A stretch of DNA of 64,000 bases from Nocardioides sp. 503 (GCF_004522095.1 NZ_SPUI01000004.1:310001-374000), one strand, 5' to 3'. Positions 8,168 to 18,191 are shown, counted from the stretch's first letter. Numbers and translations: made by a program. The notes: generated by a model not told the origin, from the sequence alone.

Positions 8168-9621
8168 GCCTCGACTTCACCGCCCCGCTGCGCGACTCCC
8201 TCGAGCGGGCCGGCTTCACCTACGACGGTGTCGCCGACCTGCTCGGTCGCGAGGCGCACGACGCGCTCATGCGCAACGAGACCACGCCAGGCCGGCGGCG
8301 TACGACGGGTGGCAGCGCCGCCGAGACGCTGGTGCGCCTCTTCCTGCTGCAGGTGCCGGTGCCGCTGGCTGATGCGGAGCGGGCGCTGCCCGGCCAGGTC
8401 GACCGCCTGGCCGCGGAGGGGCTGCTGGAGCAGAGCGTGAGCGAGGTGGCGGCGCGCCTCGACATCCGCCCGTACGCCGCCGACGACACCGACCTGTGGG
8501 TCGTCAGCGACCTGACGCCGGGTCTCGACGGCGGCCCGCAGCGCGTCGGCGCCGACCACGTGCTCGGCATCAGCGGCGCGTCTTCGTCGCTGGCCCAGCT
8601 GACCCTGCGCCGCCCCGTGGCCCGCTCGCTCGACCTCGGCACCGGCTGCGGCGTCCAGGCGCTGCACCTGGCCGGGCACAGCGAGCGCGTGGTGGCCACG
8701 GACGTCAACGCCCGCGCCCTACGGCTGACCCGTCTCAACGCCGCGCTCAACGGCGTCGCCGACCGGGTCGAGGTCCGCGACGGCTCCTACTTCGAGCCGG
8801 TGGCCGGCGAGCGCTTCGACCTCATCGCCACCAACCCGCCGTTCGTGATCTCGCCCGGCACCGGCGAGCGGCTGGTCTACCGCGACTCCGGGCTGCCCGG
8901 CGACCGGGTGGTCGAGGACATCGTGCGGGCGGCGCCCGCCCACCTCACGGAGGGCGGCTGGTGCCAGGTGCTCGCCAACTGGGTGATCGCCCGCGACCAG
9001 CCCTGGGACGAGCGGCTCGAGGGCTGGCTGGCGGGCGACTGCGACGCGCTGGTGGTGCAGCGCGAGGTCCTCGACCCCGCGGCCTACGTCGAGCTGTGGC
9101 TCAAGGACGCCGGCCTGCACGGAGCGCCCGACTACCTCGACCGCTACGACACCTGGCTGTCGTGGTTCGACGACCAGGGCGTGGAGGCCATCGGCTTCGG
9201 CTGGGTCAACCTGCGCGCCAGCGGGGGCGGCGAGGTCCTCTCCGAGCTCCTCGACTGGCCCTACGAGGTGGAGCAGCCGATCGCACCGGCCATCGAGGCC
9301 TGGGGCGAGACCGTGCGTGCCGACGTGGGGCTCGACAGCCTGCTGGTGACGCGCGAGGACGTGCGCCAGGAGACCGTCGGCCCGGCCGGCGCCGAGGACC
9401 CCGAGGCGATCGTGCTGCGCCAGCAGCGGGGCCTGCGCCGGGCCCGCCAGGCCGACACGGTCGAGGCCGCGCTGGTCGGCGCTTGCGACGGCGACCTCAC
9501 CCTGGGCCAGATCCTCGACGCCGTCGCCCAGCTCACCGGGGCCGACGCCGACCAGGTGCGCACGACCTACCTCCCGGTCGCGCGCGACCTGGTCCGCGAG
9601 GGGTTCCTGGACCTCGCCTGA
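8164..9621 (+). CDS. SAM-dependent methyltransferase with N-terminal helical domain (HemK-like catalytic core)
   Basis: 485 residues. Residues 1-140 form a helical, winged-helix-like region; the Rossmann methyltransferase core follows, with SAM motif DLGTGCG at 157-163 and the catalytic NPPF at 224-227, typical of enzymes methylating amide or amino nitrogen (PrmC, N6-adenine or RNA methyltransferases). A C-terminal extension of ~150 residues is found in the actinobacterial members of this group. The target is unknown. It overlaps the phosphoesterase gene by ATGA and lies in the conserved hppA-topA neighbourhood. Confidence 0.85.
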   Translation: MSLDFTAPLRDSLERAGFTYDGVADLLGREAHDALMRNETTPGRRRTTGGSAAETLVRLFLLQVPVPLADAERALPGQVDRLAAEGLLEQSVSEVAARLDIRPYAADDTDLWVVSDLTPGLDGGPQRVGADHVLGISGASSSLAQLTLRRPVARSLDLGTGCGVQALHLAGHSERVVATDVNARALRLTRLNAALNGVADRVEVRDGSYFEPVAGERFDLIATNPPFVISPGTGERLVYRDSGLPGDRVVEDIVRAAPAHLTEGGWCQVLANWVIARDQPWDERLEGWLAGDCDALVVQREVLDPAAYVELWLKDAGLHGAPDYLDRYDTWLSWFDDQGVEAIGFGWVNLRASGGGEVLSELLDWPYEVEQPIAPAIEAWGETVRADVGLDSLLVTREDVRQETVGPAGAEDPEAIVLRQQRGLRRARQADTVEAALVGACDGDLTLGQILDAVAQLTGADADQVRTTYLPVARDLVREGFLDLA

Positions 9622-9627
9622 GCGCGG

Positions 9628-9981
9628 TCAGGCCTCCGCGAGCAGCTCCGCGAGCTTGTCCGTGGCGCGGTAGCCCGGCGGCACGCCGTCGACGAGGCAC
9701 GCGATCGACTCCGAGTGCTCGAGGCGGAGGGGGAGGATCTCCCGGTAGGCCGGCGAGTCGTACCACTCCTGGGCCGCAGCGCGGTCGGGGAAGGCGATGA
9801 CGACGAGGTCGCCGTCCCAGACCCCCTCGAGGGCGGTGACGGGCCCGCCGTGCACCAGGAAGCGTCCGCCGTACGGCGCCAGCGTGGCGTCGATCCGGCC
9901 GATGTAGTCGATGATCTCCGCGCCGAGGTCGACCTCGCGCAGGTAGGCGAGGGCGTAGGCGGGGACGGGGGTGGTGGTCAT
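9628..9981 (-). CDS. DUF1330 family small protein
   Basis: 117 residues of the dimeric alpha-beta barrel (ferredoxin-like) DUF1330 fold. Typical segments are YALAYLREVD at the N-terminus, the GGRFLVHGG turn, and FPDRAAAQEWYDSPAYREI, the family signature. Biochemical function is unknown; some relatives are stress- or redox-induced. ATG at 9979-9981 is preceded by an AGGAGCTGCC-type ribosome site. It is divergent from the XRE regulator, across a 109-nt gap, which suggests regulation by it. Its 3' end nearly meets the methyltransferase gene (6-nt gap, convergent). Confidence 0.85.
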   Translation of the reverse strand: MTTTPVPAYALAYLREVDLGAEIIDYIGRIDATLAPYGGRFLVHGGPVTALEGVWDGDLVVIAFPDRAAAQEWYDSPAYREILPLRLEHSESIACLVDGVPPGYRATDKLAELLAEA

Positions 9982-10077
9982 GGCAGCTCCTTTATCTGGA
10001 TGGAGGCACCACCTCACCGCTGGACGCGGCAGGAGTCGATTACCTCCGACGTCATGGGCCCGGCTACGTCGCCTCGC

Positions 10078-10083
10078 TAGCGT
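10078..10083 (+). promoter_or_regulatory. -10 element TAGCGT of the XRE regulator gene
   Basis: TAnnnT hexamer ending 7 nt before the ATG at 10091; there is no purine-rich ribosome site between. This spacing predicts a leaderless transcript. Confidence 0.4.
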
Positions 10084-10090
10084 GACGGCC

Positions 10091-10843
10091 ATGAGCGACT
10101 CACCGGGCGGCCTGCTGCGCGAGTGGCGGCGGCGTCGCAACCTGTCCCAGATGGAGCTGGCGCACCGCTGCGGCGTCTCCACACGGCACGTGAGCTTCAT
10201 CGAGACGGGTCGCTCCCGCCCGACCAGCACGATGATCCTGCGGCTGTGCGACCAGCTCGCGGTGCCGCTGCGCGAGCAGAACCACGTCCTGCTCGCCGGC
10301 GGCTTCGCCCCCGCCCACCCGGAGCACGGCCTCGCCGACCCGCCCATGGCCGAGGTGGCGGCTGCGATCGAGGGCATCCTCGCCGCGCACCTGCCCTATC
10401 CCGCGCTCGTCGTGGACCCCGGCTGGGACCTGGTGAGCGCCAACGACGCCGTCTACGCCCTGCTCGACGGGGTCGCGCCGCGCCTGCTCGAGCCGCCGGT
10501 CAACGTGGTCCGCCTCAGCCTGGAGCCCGACGGCCTGGCCCCGCGGATCCGCAACCTCGACGAGTGGCGCGCGCACCTGCTGGCACGCCTGCGCCGGGAG
10601 TACGACGCCAGCCGCGACGAGCGGCTGGGCGCACTGCTCGCGGACCTGGACGTGCCGGGCCCGACGCCGATCGCCTCGCCGGGCCTCGTGGTGCCGTTGG
10701 TGCTCAGCGCCGGCGACGCCGAGCTGCACCTGCTCTCGACCACGACGGTCTTCGGCACCCCGCGCGAGGTGACGCTCAGCGAGCTGGCGATCGAGGCGTT
10801 CTACCCCGCGGACGAAGCGACCCGGCAGCTCCTCGCGTGTTGA
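10091..10843 (+). CDS. XRE-type regulator with MmyB-like ligand-binding domain
   Basis: 250 residues. The N-terminal ~65 residues form a Cro/C1 helix-turn-helix (NLSQMELAHRCGVSTRHVSF, IETGRSRPTSTMILRL). The rest matches the MmyB-like PAS-related domain (YPALVVDPGWDLVSANDAVY; VNVVRLSLEPDGLAPRIRN; conserved C-terminal FYPAD). Such regulators bind fatty acids or other small ligands and usually control a divergent enzyme gene, here DUF1330. The ATG at 10091 follows a -10-like hexamer. It is convergent with the large secreted repeat protein gene. Confidence 0.9.
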   Translation: MSDSPGGLLREWRRRRNLSQMELAHRCGVSTRHVSFIETGRSRPTSTMILRLCDQLAVPLREQNHVLLAGGFAPAHPEHGLADPPMAEVAAAIEGILAAHLPYPALVVDPGWDLVSANDAVYALLDGVAPRLLEPPVNVVRLSLEPDGLAPRIRNLDEWRAHLLARLRREYDASRDERLGALLADLDVPGPTPIASPGLVVPLVLSAGDAELHLLSTTTVFGTPREVTLSELAIEAFYPADEATRQLLAC

Positions 10844-10882
10844 CGCGAGGGGCGGCCGGGTCGTCCGAGGCCCAGGAGCGGG

Positions 10883-13800
10883 TCAGAGCTTGATCTTGAC
10901 GACCTTCTTGGAGCCCGCCACCGACGCGCTGCCGGCGTAGACGATCGTCAGCTTGTGCTTGCCCTTCTTGAGCTTGAGCTTGATGACGACGACGCCCTTC
11001 TTCTTGACGACGACGACGCCCTTGCCCACCACCTTCTTGCCCTTGAGCACGGTGATCTTGCCGGTCGGGCGGGGCACTCCGGCCACCTTGACCGTGACGG
11101 TGAAGGTGCCCTTCTTGACCGCGCCGCCGACGGTCGAGGCCGCCTTCGCGACGACGACGGGCTTGCTCGTGTAGACCGCCGACGCGCGCATCCCGTCGGG
11201 GTCCTCGATGGTGATCCGGTAGCTCAGCCGCTTGCCCGCCGCGACCGCCGGGACCCGGAACTTCTGGAAGTAGTCACCGTCGGAGTAGTCGTCGGCCGGC
11301 TTCCCGTCGAGGAACCACTCGATGATGGTGGAGTCGCGGTAGGCGGCACCCCCGAAGTTGGGGCTCCAGGTCCCGTAGGACGTGGTCACGACCTGCCCGA
11401 CCGCCACCTTCCCGGTCAGCGCCGGCGCCTTCACCAGCGCGGGCGCCGGCAGCATCAGCGCGACGTCCTCGATGACGCCGCCGGGGATCTCCAGCCCCGG
11501 GGCGGTGATCGAGCCGTTGGCCGCCACGGTGACGACCACGGGCTTCGACGGGTCGTCGAAGTTGGTGAGGAACGTCGTCTGGAAACCCGCCTTGCTGAAG
11601 CGCAGCTGGTACTTGCCGGCCTTCACCGGGAGCTCGTACTCGCCCGCGTCGAGGCTCGCACCCTCGGCGTCCACGCCGGTGGTGCCGGTGGCGGCGTTGC
11701 CCGCGGCCGTGCCCAGCACGGGCACCGCGGCCACGGTCACGCCGTTGAGCGGGTCGAAGGACCCGTCGGCGGCGTTGGAGACCGTGCCCTTGAGGTCGAA
11801 CCTCGTGTCCGAGGCGACGACGGTCATCTCGACCGCCGCGAGGGGGAGGGTCACGCCCTCCCCGTCGACCTCGACCTGGCCGCCGGTGCGCACCTTGACC
11901 TCCTTGGCGGTGGCACCGCCGAAGAACGTCTGCGCGTAGGTCGGCGCCGCGACCACGTTGTCGGTGAACTTGAGCGTGTAGGTGCCCACCTTCAGTGACA
12001 GCGAGTAGGTGCCGACGCTGCCGGCGGTGCTGCTGCTCGTCGTCACCGCGACCCGGGTCGCCTCGCCGACGGGGAACGCCTCCACCGTGATGCCGCCGAT
12101 GCCCGCCTGGGCGGTGGTGACCACCCTGCCGGTCACCGCGTAGGTCGTGGCGTTGGTCAGGACCTGCTGGTCGAGGCCCTCGGTGAGCGTCTGGGTGCCG
12201 ATCGTCATCGTGCCGTTGCTGGCGACCACGATCTGGGCGCGCTCGGTCCCGTTCTCGCCCTCGGGGTCGAGGTAGTAGGTCTTGAGGTAGCCATCGGTGC
12301 CGGCCTTCACGAAGGAGACCTCGTAGGTGCCGGGCCTCAGCTCCAGGGTGTAGGCGCCCTCGCTGTCGGTGGACACGGAGTCGCTCACCGCGCCGCCGGA
12401 CTTCGCCTCAGCCGTGACCGTGATGCCGGGCAGCGGCTCGTCGTTGGCGTCCACCACGCTGCCCACGAGCGGGAACTCCTCGTTGCCCGTCACCGCTGAC
12501 ATCGCGACGTCGGCCAGCGCGGACGGCTCGCCGTCGACGTAGGTGGTGCCGCCCTGGCCCACCTGGACGGGGGTTCCGGGAGCCGCGCCGGCGCCGTACC
12601 AGCGCGTGACGTACTGCGTGCCGCCCGTGATCCCGCTGAGCTGGATGACGTAGGAGCCGATCTTGACCTGAGGGTCGTAGACGCCCGTGCTGCTGGTCGT
12701 GTCCGTCGCGACCTCGGAGCCCGGGGTGGTCTCTCCCTCGGCGTAGACCTTGACGGTGACGCCCGCGAGCGCCGCCGTGCCGTTGGTGACCTTGCCCTGC
12801 AGCGTGTACAGCGTGCTGCCCGCGAGGGTGACGGGCTCCAGCAGACCGCCGACCACCTCGGCGCTGCCGACCTTGACGACGCCGGTGCCGGTGACCTCGA
12901 CGATGACCTGGGTCTCGCCCTCGCCGTTGTAGGTCGCATCGCCGAAGCCGGTGCCGCCCTCGTAGGAGAGCAGGTACTTGCCGGCCTCGAGCGGGAGCAC
13001 GTAGACGCCGTGGTCCTCGCCGACGAGCCCGGTGGTGTCGGTGACGAGCTGGTCCGATGCCGTGCCGGCGGTCGGGCTGGCCGTCACGACGATGCCGTCG
13101 ACGGGGGCGCCGATCGCGTCGACGACCGAGCCACGCACGTCGAACGTCGCGTCGGCCGGCGGGACGGCCATCACGACGGGCGGCAGGCTGGCGACGGTGC
13201 CGCCGGCGTAGGTGACGACGCCGCCCTGCCCGATCTTGACCGGGCTGCCGGTGGGTCCCTCGCCCAGCCAGGCCACGATGTAGTCGGTGCCGTCGGCGAC
13301 GTTGTCGGTGAAGCGCAGCTGGTAGGTGCCGATCCGTAGGTTCGGGACCGTGTAGGCGCCACCGGTGGTGGACGTGACCGTCGCGACCTCGGACCCGGAG
13401 GCGGTGTCGCCCTCGGGGTAGACCGTCACGGTGATGCCGACCAGGCCAGTGCCTCCGGCGTTGGTGACGGTGCCGGTGAGCTGGTGCTCGGCGGCACCCG
13501 TCAGCTCGATGTCGTCGAGCACGCCGCTGGGGACGGGGATCCCGTTGATGCTGACCACGCCGTTGCCGCCGACCGTGACGGTCGCAGGGGTGCTGCCCTC
13601 GCCGTCGTACGTCGCGTCGCCGAAGTGGGTGCCCCCGTCGAAGGAGATCTGGTAGCTGCCGGCTTCGAGGGCCAACGTGTAGGAGCCGGGCCCACCGCCG
13701 GCCGAGGCGGTGGTGACGGTCACGTCCTGGTCCGTCGGGGTCGGCGCGATCGCGTCGGCGGTCACCTCGACGCCGTTGATGCCGTCGCCGTTGACGTCGG

Positions 13801-15223
13801 CGACCACGCCGCTCACGTCGTACGTCGCGTCGGCCGGCGCCTCGGACATCTCCACGTTCGGGAGGGTCGTGACGGTGGCGTCGTTGTAGGTGAGGACACC
13901 GCCCTGGCCGACCTTGACGGGGAACGGGAGGCTCTTGAGCACGTAGTCGGTGCCGTCACCGTCCTCGTCGACGAACACGAGGTCGTAGGTGCCGATGGGC
14001 AGGCTGAGGCCGTAGACGCCGGTCGCGTTGGTGGTGGCGGTGTCCACGGCCTCGGACTGGTCGCCCTCCGGGAACGCTCGCACGGTGATGCCCGGGAGGT
14101 CCTGGCCACCGACAGCCTTCACGACCTTGCCTCCGACCGCGTAGAGACCGCTCTTGAGCGTCGTGCTGTTGAGGCGGTTGGCGGTCAGCTCCTCCGCCGG
14201 GTCGACCGTCAGGGCGCCGGTGGCACCGACGGTGACGGTGGCCTGCGTCGTGCCGCCGTCGCCGGTGTAGGGCGCGGTGGTGAACCCGGTGCGGGCGAAG
14301 CTCACGTGGTAGGTGCCGGGCCGCACCGAGACGCTGTAGGCGCCCTCGGCGTTCGTGGTGCCCGTGCCGCTGTCGGTGCTGGCGCCGACCGGGTCGACCG
14401 AGACGGTCACGCCGGCGACCGGGTCGCCGTTGGCGTCCAGCACCTCGCCGGCGACGGGGAACTCCGCGTCGGCGGGGACGGGCGCGAGCGCCACGGTGCA
14501 CAGGCTGGCGCACCCGGTGGCGGCCCCGTCGGCGAGCAGGCTGCCGTCGGTGCCGACGGTGATCTCGACCGGGTCGCCGGCGCCGCCGTCGTAGGAGGTC
14601 GGGAGGTACTGCTCGCCCGGGTCGGTGTACTCGATCGTGTAGGTGCCGGCCGGCAGGTCGAGCGAGTAGGCCCCGCCGGCGCCGGTGGTCGCGCTGTCGG
14701 TGGCGGCGTCCGGGTCGCTCGCCGGGTGGGCGTCCACGGCGATGCCGTTGAGCGGGGTGGCGCCGTCGGTGACGAGGCCGCTGACGGGGTGCGTGGCGGT
14801 GGAGGTGAGGGTCACGTCGTCCAGCACGTTGTCCTCGACCGGCTCGCCGCCGACGGTGATGTCGCCGTCACCGTCCACCACGAGGGTGGTGCCCTGACCG
14901 CCGCCGTAGCGGGTGGTCTGGAAGTCCGTCTTGGAGAACTCCAGCCGGTAGCTGCCGGCGGCGAGGCCGCCGAGGCTGTAGGCGCCCTCCGCGTTCGTCG
15001 TCGTGCTGGGGCCGGCCACGTTGAAGTTGGGTCCCGGGTACGCCTTGACGGCGACGCCCGAGAGCGGGTCGCCGAGGCCGTCGTAGACGGCGCCCTGGGC
15101 GACGTTCGGTGCGGCGTGCGCGGGGGCGGCCCCCAGCAGCTGCGCGACCGGCAGGACGAGCAGCGTCGCGAGCAGGGCGACGAGCAGACGGGCGAGACGC
15201 GACGGCGCGACACGGAGCAACAT
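10883..15223 (-). CDS. Giant secreted protein with eleven carboxypeptidase-regulatory-like (Cna-B-type) repeats
   Basis: 1446 residues. A signal peptide (arginines, then about 20 hydrophobic residues ending AHA|APN) starts at the ATG 15221-15223; the frame is open further upstream but the signal peptide fixes the start. Eleven domains of ~100-115 residues follow, each with G-x-V-x-D-x-x-G-x-P-x-x-G-[IV]-x-V near its start and GxY-x-L-x-[VLA]-x-x-GxY in its middle, the hallmark of the prealbumin-like CarboxypepD_reg/SpaA fold. From domain 4 on two subtypes alternate. The C-terminus has an Ig-like segment (GKVAVGQVVTTSYGTWSP) and a Lys-rich Ig domain ending VKIKL. There is no LPxTG sorting signal, transmembrane tail or SLH domain, so the protein is probably released or held by charge. 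Function: adhesion or surface fibre is inferred only. Confidence 0.88.
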   Translation of the reverse strand: MLLRVAPSRLARLLVALLATLLVLPVAQLLGAAPAHAAPNVAQGAVYDGLGDPLSGVAVKAYPGPNFNVAGPSTTTNAEGAYSLGGLAAGSYRLEFSKTDFQTTRYGGGQGTTLVVDGDGDITVGGEPVEDNVLDDVTLTSTATHPVSGLVTDGATPLNGIAVDAHPASDPDAATDSATTGAGGAYSLDLPAGTYTIEYTDPGEQYLPTSYDGGAGDPVEITVGTDGSLLADGAATGCASLCTVALAPVPADAEFPVAGEVLDANGDPVAGVTVSVDPVGASTDSGTGTTNAEGAYSVSVRPGTYHVSFARTGFTTAPYTGDGGTTQATVTVGATGALTVDPAEELTANRLNSTTLKSGLYAVGGKVVKAVGGQDLPGITVRAFPEGDQSEAVDTATTNATGVYGLSLPIGTYDLVFVDEDGDGTDYVLKSLPFPVKVGQGGVLTYNDATVTTLPNVEMSEAPADATYDVSGVVADVNGDGINGVEVTADAIAPTPTDQDVTVTTASAGGGPGSYTLALEAGSYQISFDGGTHFGDATYDGEGSTPATVTVGGNGVVSINGIPVPSGVLDDIELTGAAEHQLTGTVTNAGGTGLVGITVTVYPEGDTASGSEVATVTSTTGGAYTVPNLRIGTYQLRFTDNVADGTDYIVAWLGEGPTGSPVKIGQGGVVTYAGGTVASLPPVVMAVPPADATFDVRGSVVDAIGAPVDGIVVTASPTAGTASDQLVTDTTGLVGEDHGVYVLPLEAGKYLLSYEGGTGFGDATYNGEGETQVIVEVTGTGVVKVGSAEVVGGLLEPVTLAGSTLYTLQGKVTNGTAALAGVTVKVYAEGETTPGSEVATDTTSSTGVYDPQVKIGSYVIQLSGITGGTQYVTRWYGAGAAPGTPVQVGQGGTTYVDGEPSALADVAMSAVTGNEEFPLVGSVVDANDEPLPGITVTAEAKSGGAVSDSVSTDSEGAYTLELRPGTYEVSFVKAGTDGYLKTYYLDPEGENGTERAQIVVASNGTMTIGTQTLTEGLDQQVLTNATTYAVTGRVVTTAQAGIGGITVEAFPVGEATRVAVTTSSSTAGSVGTYSLSLKVGTYTLKFTDNVVAAPTYAQTFFGGATAKEVKVRTGGQVEVDGEGVTLPLAAVEMTVVASDTRFDLKGTVSNAADGSFDPLNGVTVAAVPVLGTAAGNAATGTTGVDAEGASLDAGEYELPVKAGKYQLRFSKAGFQTTFLTNFDDPSKPVVVTVAANGSITAPGLEIPGGVIEDVALMLPAPALVKAPALTGKVAVGQVVTTSYGTWSPNFGGAAYRDSTIIEWFLDGKPADDYSDGDYFQKFRVPAVAAGKRLSYRITIEDPDGMRASAVYTSKPVVVAKAASTVGGAVKKGTFTVTVKVAGVPRPTGKITVLKGKKVVGKGVVVVKKKGVVVIKLKLKKGKHKLTIVYAGSASVAGSKKVVKIKL

Positions 15224-15452
15224 GGTGATCCTCTGGTGAGGGGCGGCGGTGCTGGACGAGCTGCGCCACCTGCCCGGAGAGGGGACGCGCACCCTCGATA
15301 GTGACCTACCCGACGGCTCCTTGTAGCCACTTCGCCCGATCTCCCCCGGGGCGGGCGAGCACGGCAGGGTCGACACCACGCGCTACCGTGACTGGCCGTG
15401 GGCCCCTCCCGGCCCTCGCAACACACGGTGAACGCAGGAAGAAAGAGCAGCA

Positions 15453-18191
15453 GTGGCACACAAGTTGGTGATCGTCGAGTCCCCGGCGAAGGCCCGCACC
15501 ATCGGCGGGTACCTCGGCGACGGCTATGTCGTCGAGTCCTCGATCGGGCACATCCGCGACCTGCCCAACAACGCCGCCGACACCCCGGCCAAGATCAAGG
15601 ACAAGCCCTGGGGCCGGCTGGCCGTCGACGTCGACGACGGCTTCACGCCCTACTACGTCGTGCCGCGCGACAAGAAGGCGCACATCTCCAAGCTCAAGAG
15701 CCTGCTCAAGGGCGCCGACGAGCTCTACCTCGCCACGGACGAGGACCGCGAGGGCGAGGCCATCGCGTGGCACCTGCTCGACGAGCTCAAGCCCAAGGGC
15801 ATCCCCGTGCACCGCATGGTCTTCCACGAGATCACTAAGGCCGCGATCCTCGCGGCGGTCGAGAACCCCCGTGAGATCAACGACGACCTCGTCGAGGCCC
15901 AGGAGGCGCGCCGCATCCTGGACCGCCTCTACGGCTACGAGGTCTCCCCGGTGCTGTGGAAGAAGGTCATGTCCGGGCTCTCCGCCGGGCGCGTCCAGTC
16001 CGTCGCCACCCGGCTGGTCGTCGACCGCGAGCGGGAGCGCATGCGCTTCCACATGGCGTCCTACTGGGACCTCGAGGGCACCTTCGACGCCGGCTCCCAG
16101 CACGAGCAACGGATGTTCCCCGCCAAGCTGCACTCCCTCGACGGCACCCGCGTCGCCCGCGGCTCCGACTTCGGCCAGGACGGCCTGCTCAAGGACGCCG
16201 CCAAGGTCGTCCACGTCGACCGGGCCCGCGCCGAGGCCCTGGTCTCCTCGCTCGCCGACTCGACCTACGACGTGCGATCGGTGGAGTCCAAGCCCTACAA
16301 GCGCTCTCCCTACGCGCCGTTCCGCACCACCACGATGCAGCAGGAGGCCAGCCGCAAGCTCGGCATGAGCGCCTCGGTCGCGATGTCGGTGGCGCAGCGG
16401 CTCTACGAGAACGGCTTCATCACCTACATGCGCACCGACTCCACCACGCTCTCGGACGGCGCCATCAACGCCGCCCGGACGCAGGTGCGCGAGCTCTACG
16501 GCGCCGACTACGTGCCCGACGCGCCCCGCACCTACACCTCCAAGGTCAAGAACGCCCAGGAGGCGCACGAGGCGATCCGCCCGGCCGGCGAGTCCTTCCG
16601 CACGCCCGCGCAGACCGGCCTCACCGGCGAGCAGTTCCGGCTCTACGAGCTGATCTGGATGCGCACCGTCGCCTCCCAGATGAAGGACGCGGTCGGGCAG
16701 TCGGTCTCGGTGCGCCTCGGCGGCACGGCCGCGACCGGCGAGGACGTCGTCTTCGCGGCGAGCGGTCGCGTCATCACGTTCCACGGCTTCCTCAAGGCCT
16801 ACGTCGAGGGCACCGACGAGGGCGCCGCCAAGGACGACGCGGAGACCCGGCTCCCCGCGCTCGTCGAGGGCGACTCGGTCAGCGCCGCGTCGGTCTCGGC
16901 CAACGGCCACGAGACCAAGCCGCCCGCGCGCTACACCGAGGCCACCCTGATCAAGGAGCTCGAGGACCGCGAGATCGGCCGCCCGTCGACGTACGCCTCG
17001 ATCATCGGGACCATCCTCAACCGCGGCTACGTCTACAAGAAGGGCACCGCCCTGGTCCCCGCGTGGCTGGCGTTCAGCGTCACGCGGCTGCTGGAGGAGC
17101 ACTTCCCCCGCCAGGTGTCCTACGAGTTCACGGCCACCATGGAGACCGTCCTCGACGACATCGCCGGCGGCCGCAAGGACCGGGTCTCCGAGCTCGGCGA
17201 GTTCTACTACGGCTCCGACGACGTCAAGGGCCTGCACGCCCTGGTCCACGAGCTCGGCGACATCGACGCCCGCGAGCTGGCGACGTTCCCCATCGGCGAC
17301 CCCGAGCTCGGCATCAACCTGCGGGTGGGGCGCTACGGCCCCTACCTCGAGGGCCCCGACGACGAGGGCAACCCTGTCGGCAAGCGGGCCAACGTCCCCG
17401 ACGACCTGCCGCCGGACGAGCTCACGATGGAGAAGGCCAAGGAGCTCTTCGCCAACCCCGCCGGTGAGGAGATCGAGCTGGGCGTCCACCCGGAGACCGG
17501 GCTGCGGGTGGTCGCCAAGAACGGCCGCTACGGCCCCTACGTCACCGAGGACCTGCCCGAGGACGCGAAGAAGAACGACAAGCCCCGCACGGGCTCGCTG
17601 TTCAAGTCGATGTCGCTCGACACCATCTCCCTCGACGACGCGGTCAAGCTGCTGTCGCTGCCGCGCGTGGTCGGCACCGCCGAGGACGGCGAGGAGATCA
17701 CCGCCCAGAACGGCCGCTACGGGCCCTACCTCAAGAAGGGCACCGACTCCCGCTCGCTCACGAGCGAGGACCAGCTGCTGACCATCGGCCTCGACGAGGC
17801 GCTGAAGATCTACGCCCAGCCCAAGCAGCGCGGCCGTGCCGCCGCCGCGCCGCCGCTCAAGGAGCTCGGCAACGACCCGGTCTCCGGACAGCCGGTCGTG
17901 GTCAAGTCGGGTCGCTTCGGGGAGTACGTCACCGACGGCGAGTACAACGCCACGCTGCGCAAGGACGACACGGTCGAGTCGATCAACCTCGAGCGCGCCG
18001 CCGAGCTGCTGGCCGAGCGGCGCGAGCGCGGCCCGGCCAAGAAGGCCGCCAAGAAGGGCGCGAAGAAGGCGCCTGCCAAGAAGGCTGCCACCAAGAAGGC
18101 CACGACGAAGAAGGCCGCGACGAAGAAGGCTCCTGCCAAGAAGGCGGCCGCCAAGACGGCGACGAAGAAGGCCGCCGCGAAAAAGTCCTGA
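15453..18191 (+). CDS. topA: DNA topoisomerase I
   Basis: 912 residues, type IA topoisomerase relaxing negative supercoils. TOPRIM motifs are IVESPAKARTI at the N-terminus and DEDREGEAIAWHL near residue 100. The active-site tyrosine lies in GFITYMRTDSTTLS. Three C-terminal repeats of the NGRYGPY type (about residues 610-850) replace the zinc fingers of proteobacterial enzymes, as in other actinobacteria. The last ~50 residues are a Lys/Ala tail of KKA-type repeats, also usual here and known in mycobacterial and streptomycete enzymes to add processivity and DNA binding. The start is a GTG after AGGAAGAAAG. It lies divergent from the secreted repeat protein (229-nt gap). Confidence 0.98.
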   Translation: MAHKLVIVESPAKARTIGGYLGDGYVVESSIGHIRDLPNNAADTPAKIKDKPWGRLAVDVDDGFTPYYVVPRDKKAHISKLKSLLKGADELYLATDEDREGEAIAWHLLDELKPKGIPVHRMVFHEITKAAILAAVENPREINDDLVEAQEARRILDRLYGYEVSPVLWKKVMSGLSAGRVQSVATRLVVDRERERMRFHMASYWDLEGTFDAGSQHEQRMFPAKLHSLDGTRVARGSDFGQDGLLKDAAKVVHVDRARAEALVSSLADSTYDVRSVESKPYKRSPYAPFRTTTMQQEASRKLGMSASVAMSVAQRLYENGFITYMRTDSTTLSDGAINAARTQVRELYGADYVPDAPRTYTSKVKNAQEAHEAIRPAGESFRTPAQTGLTGEQFRLYELIWMRTVASQMKDAVGQSVSVRLGGTAATGEDVVFAASGRVITFHGFLKAYVEGTDEGAAKDDAETRLPALVEGDSVSAASVSANGHETKPPARYTEATLIKELEDREIGRPSTYASIIGTILNRGYVYKKGTALVPAWLAFSVTRLLEEHFPRQVSYEFTATMETVLDDIAGGRKDRVSELGEFYYGSDDVKGLHALVHELGDIDARELATFPIGDPELGINLRVGRYGPYLEGPDDEGNPVGKRANVPDDLPPDELTMEKAKELFANPAGEEIELGVHPETGLRVVAKNGRYGPYVTEDLPEDAKKNDKPRTGSLFKSMSLDTISLDDAVKLLSLPRVVGTAEDGEEITAQNGRYGPYLKKGTDSRSLTSEDQLLTIGLDEALKIYAQPKQRGRAAAAPPLKELGNDPVSGQPVVVKSGRFGEYVTDGEYNATLRKDDTVESINLERAAELLAERRERGPAKKAAKKGAKKAPAKKAATKKATTKKAATKKAPAKKAAAKTATKKAAAKKS

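Noticed and set aside
9628..10377. A longer upstream frame for the DUF1330 gene
   Set aside because: It would cross the divergent XRE regulator gene; the ATG at 9979-9981 with a good ribosome site fits the family length.
18000..18191. Repetitive KKA codons at the topA 3' end as a satellite repeat or contamination
   Set aside because: The in-frame Lys/Ala tail is a normal feature of actinobacterial topoisomerase I.
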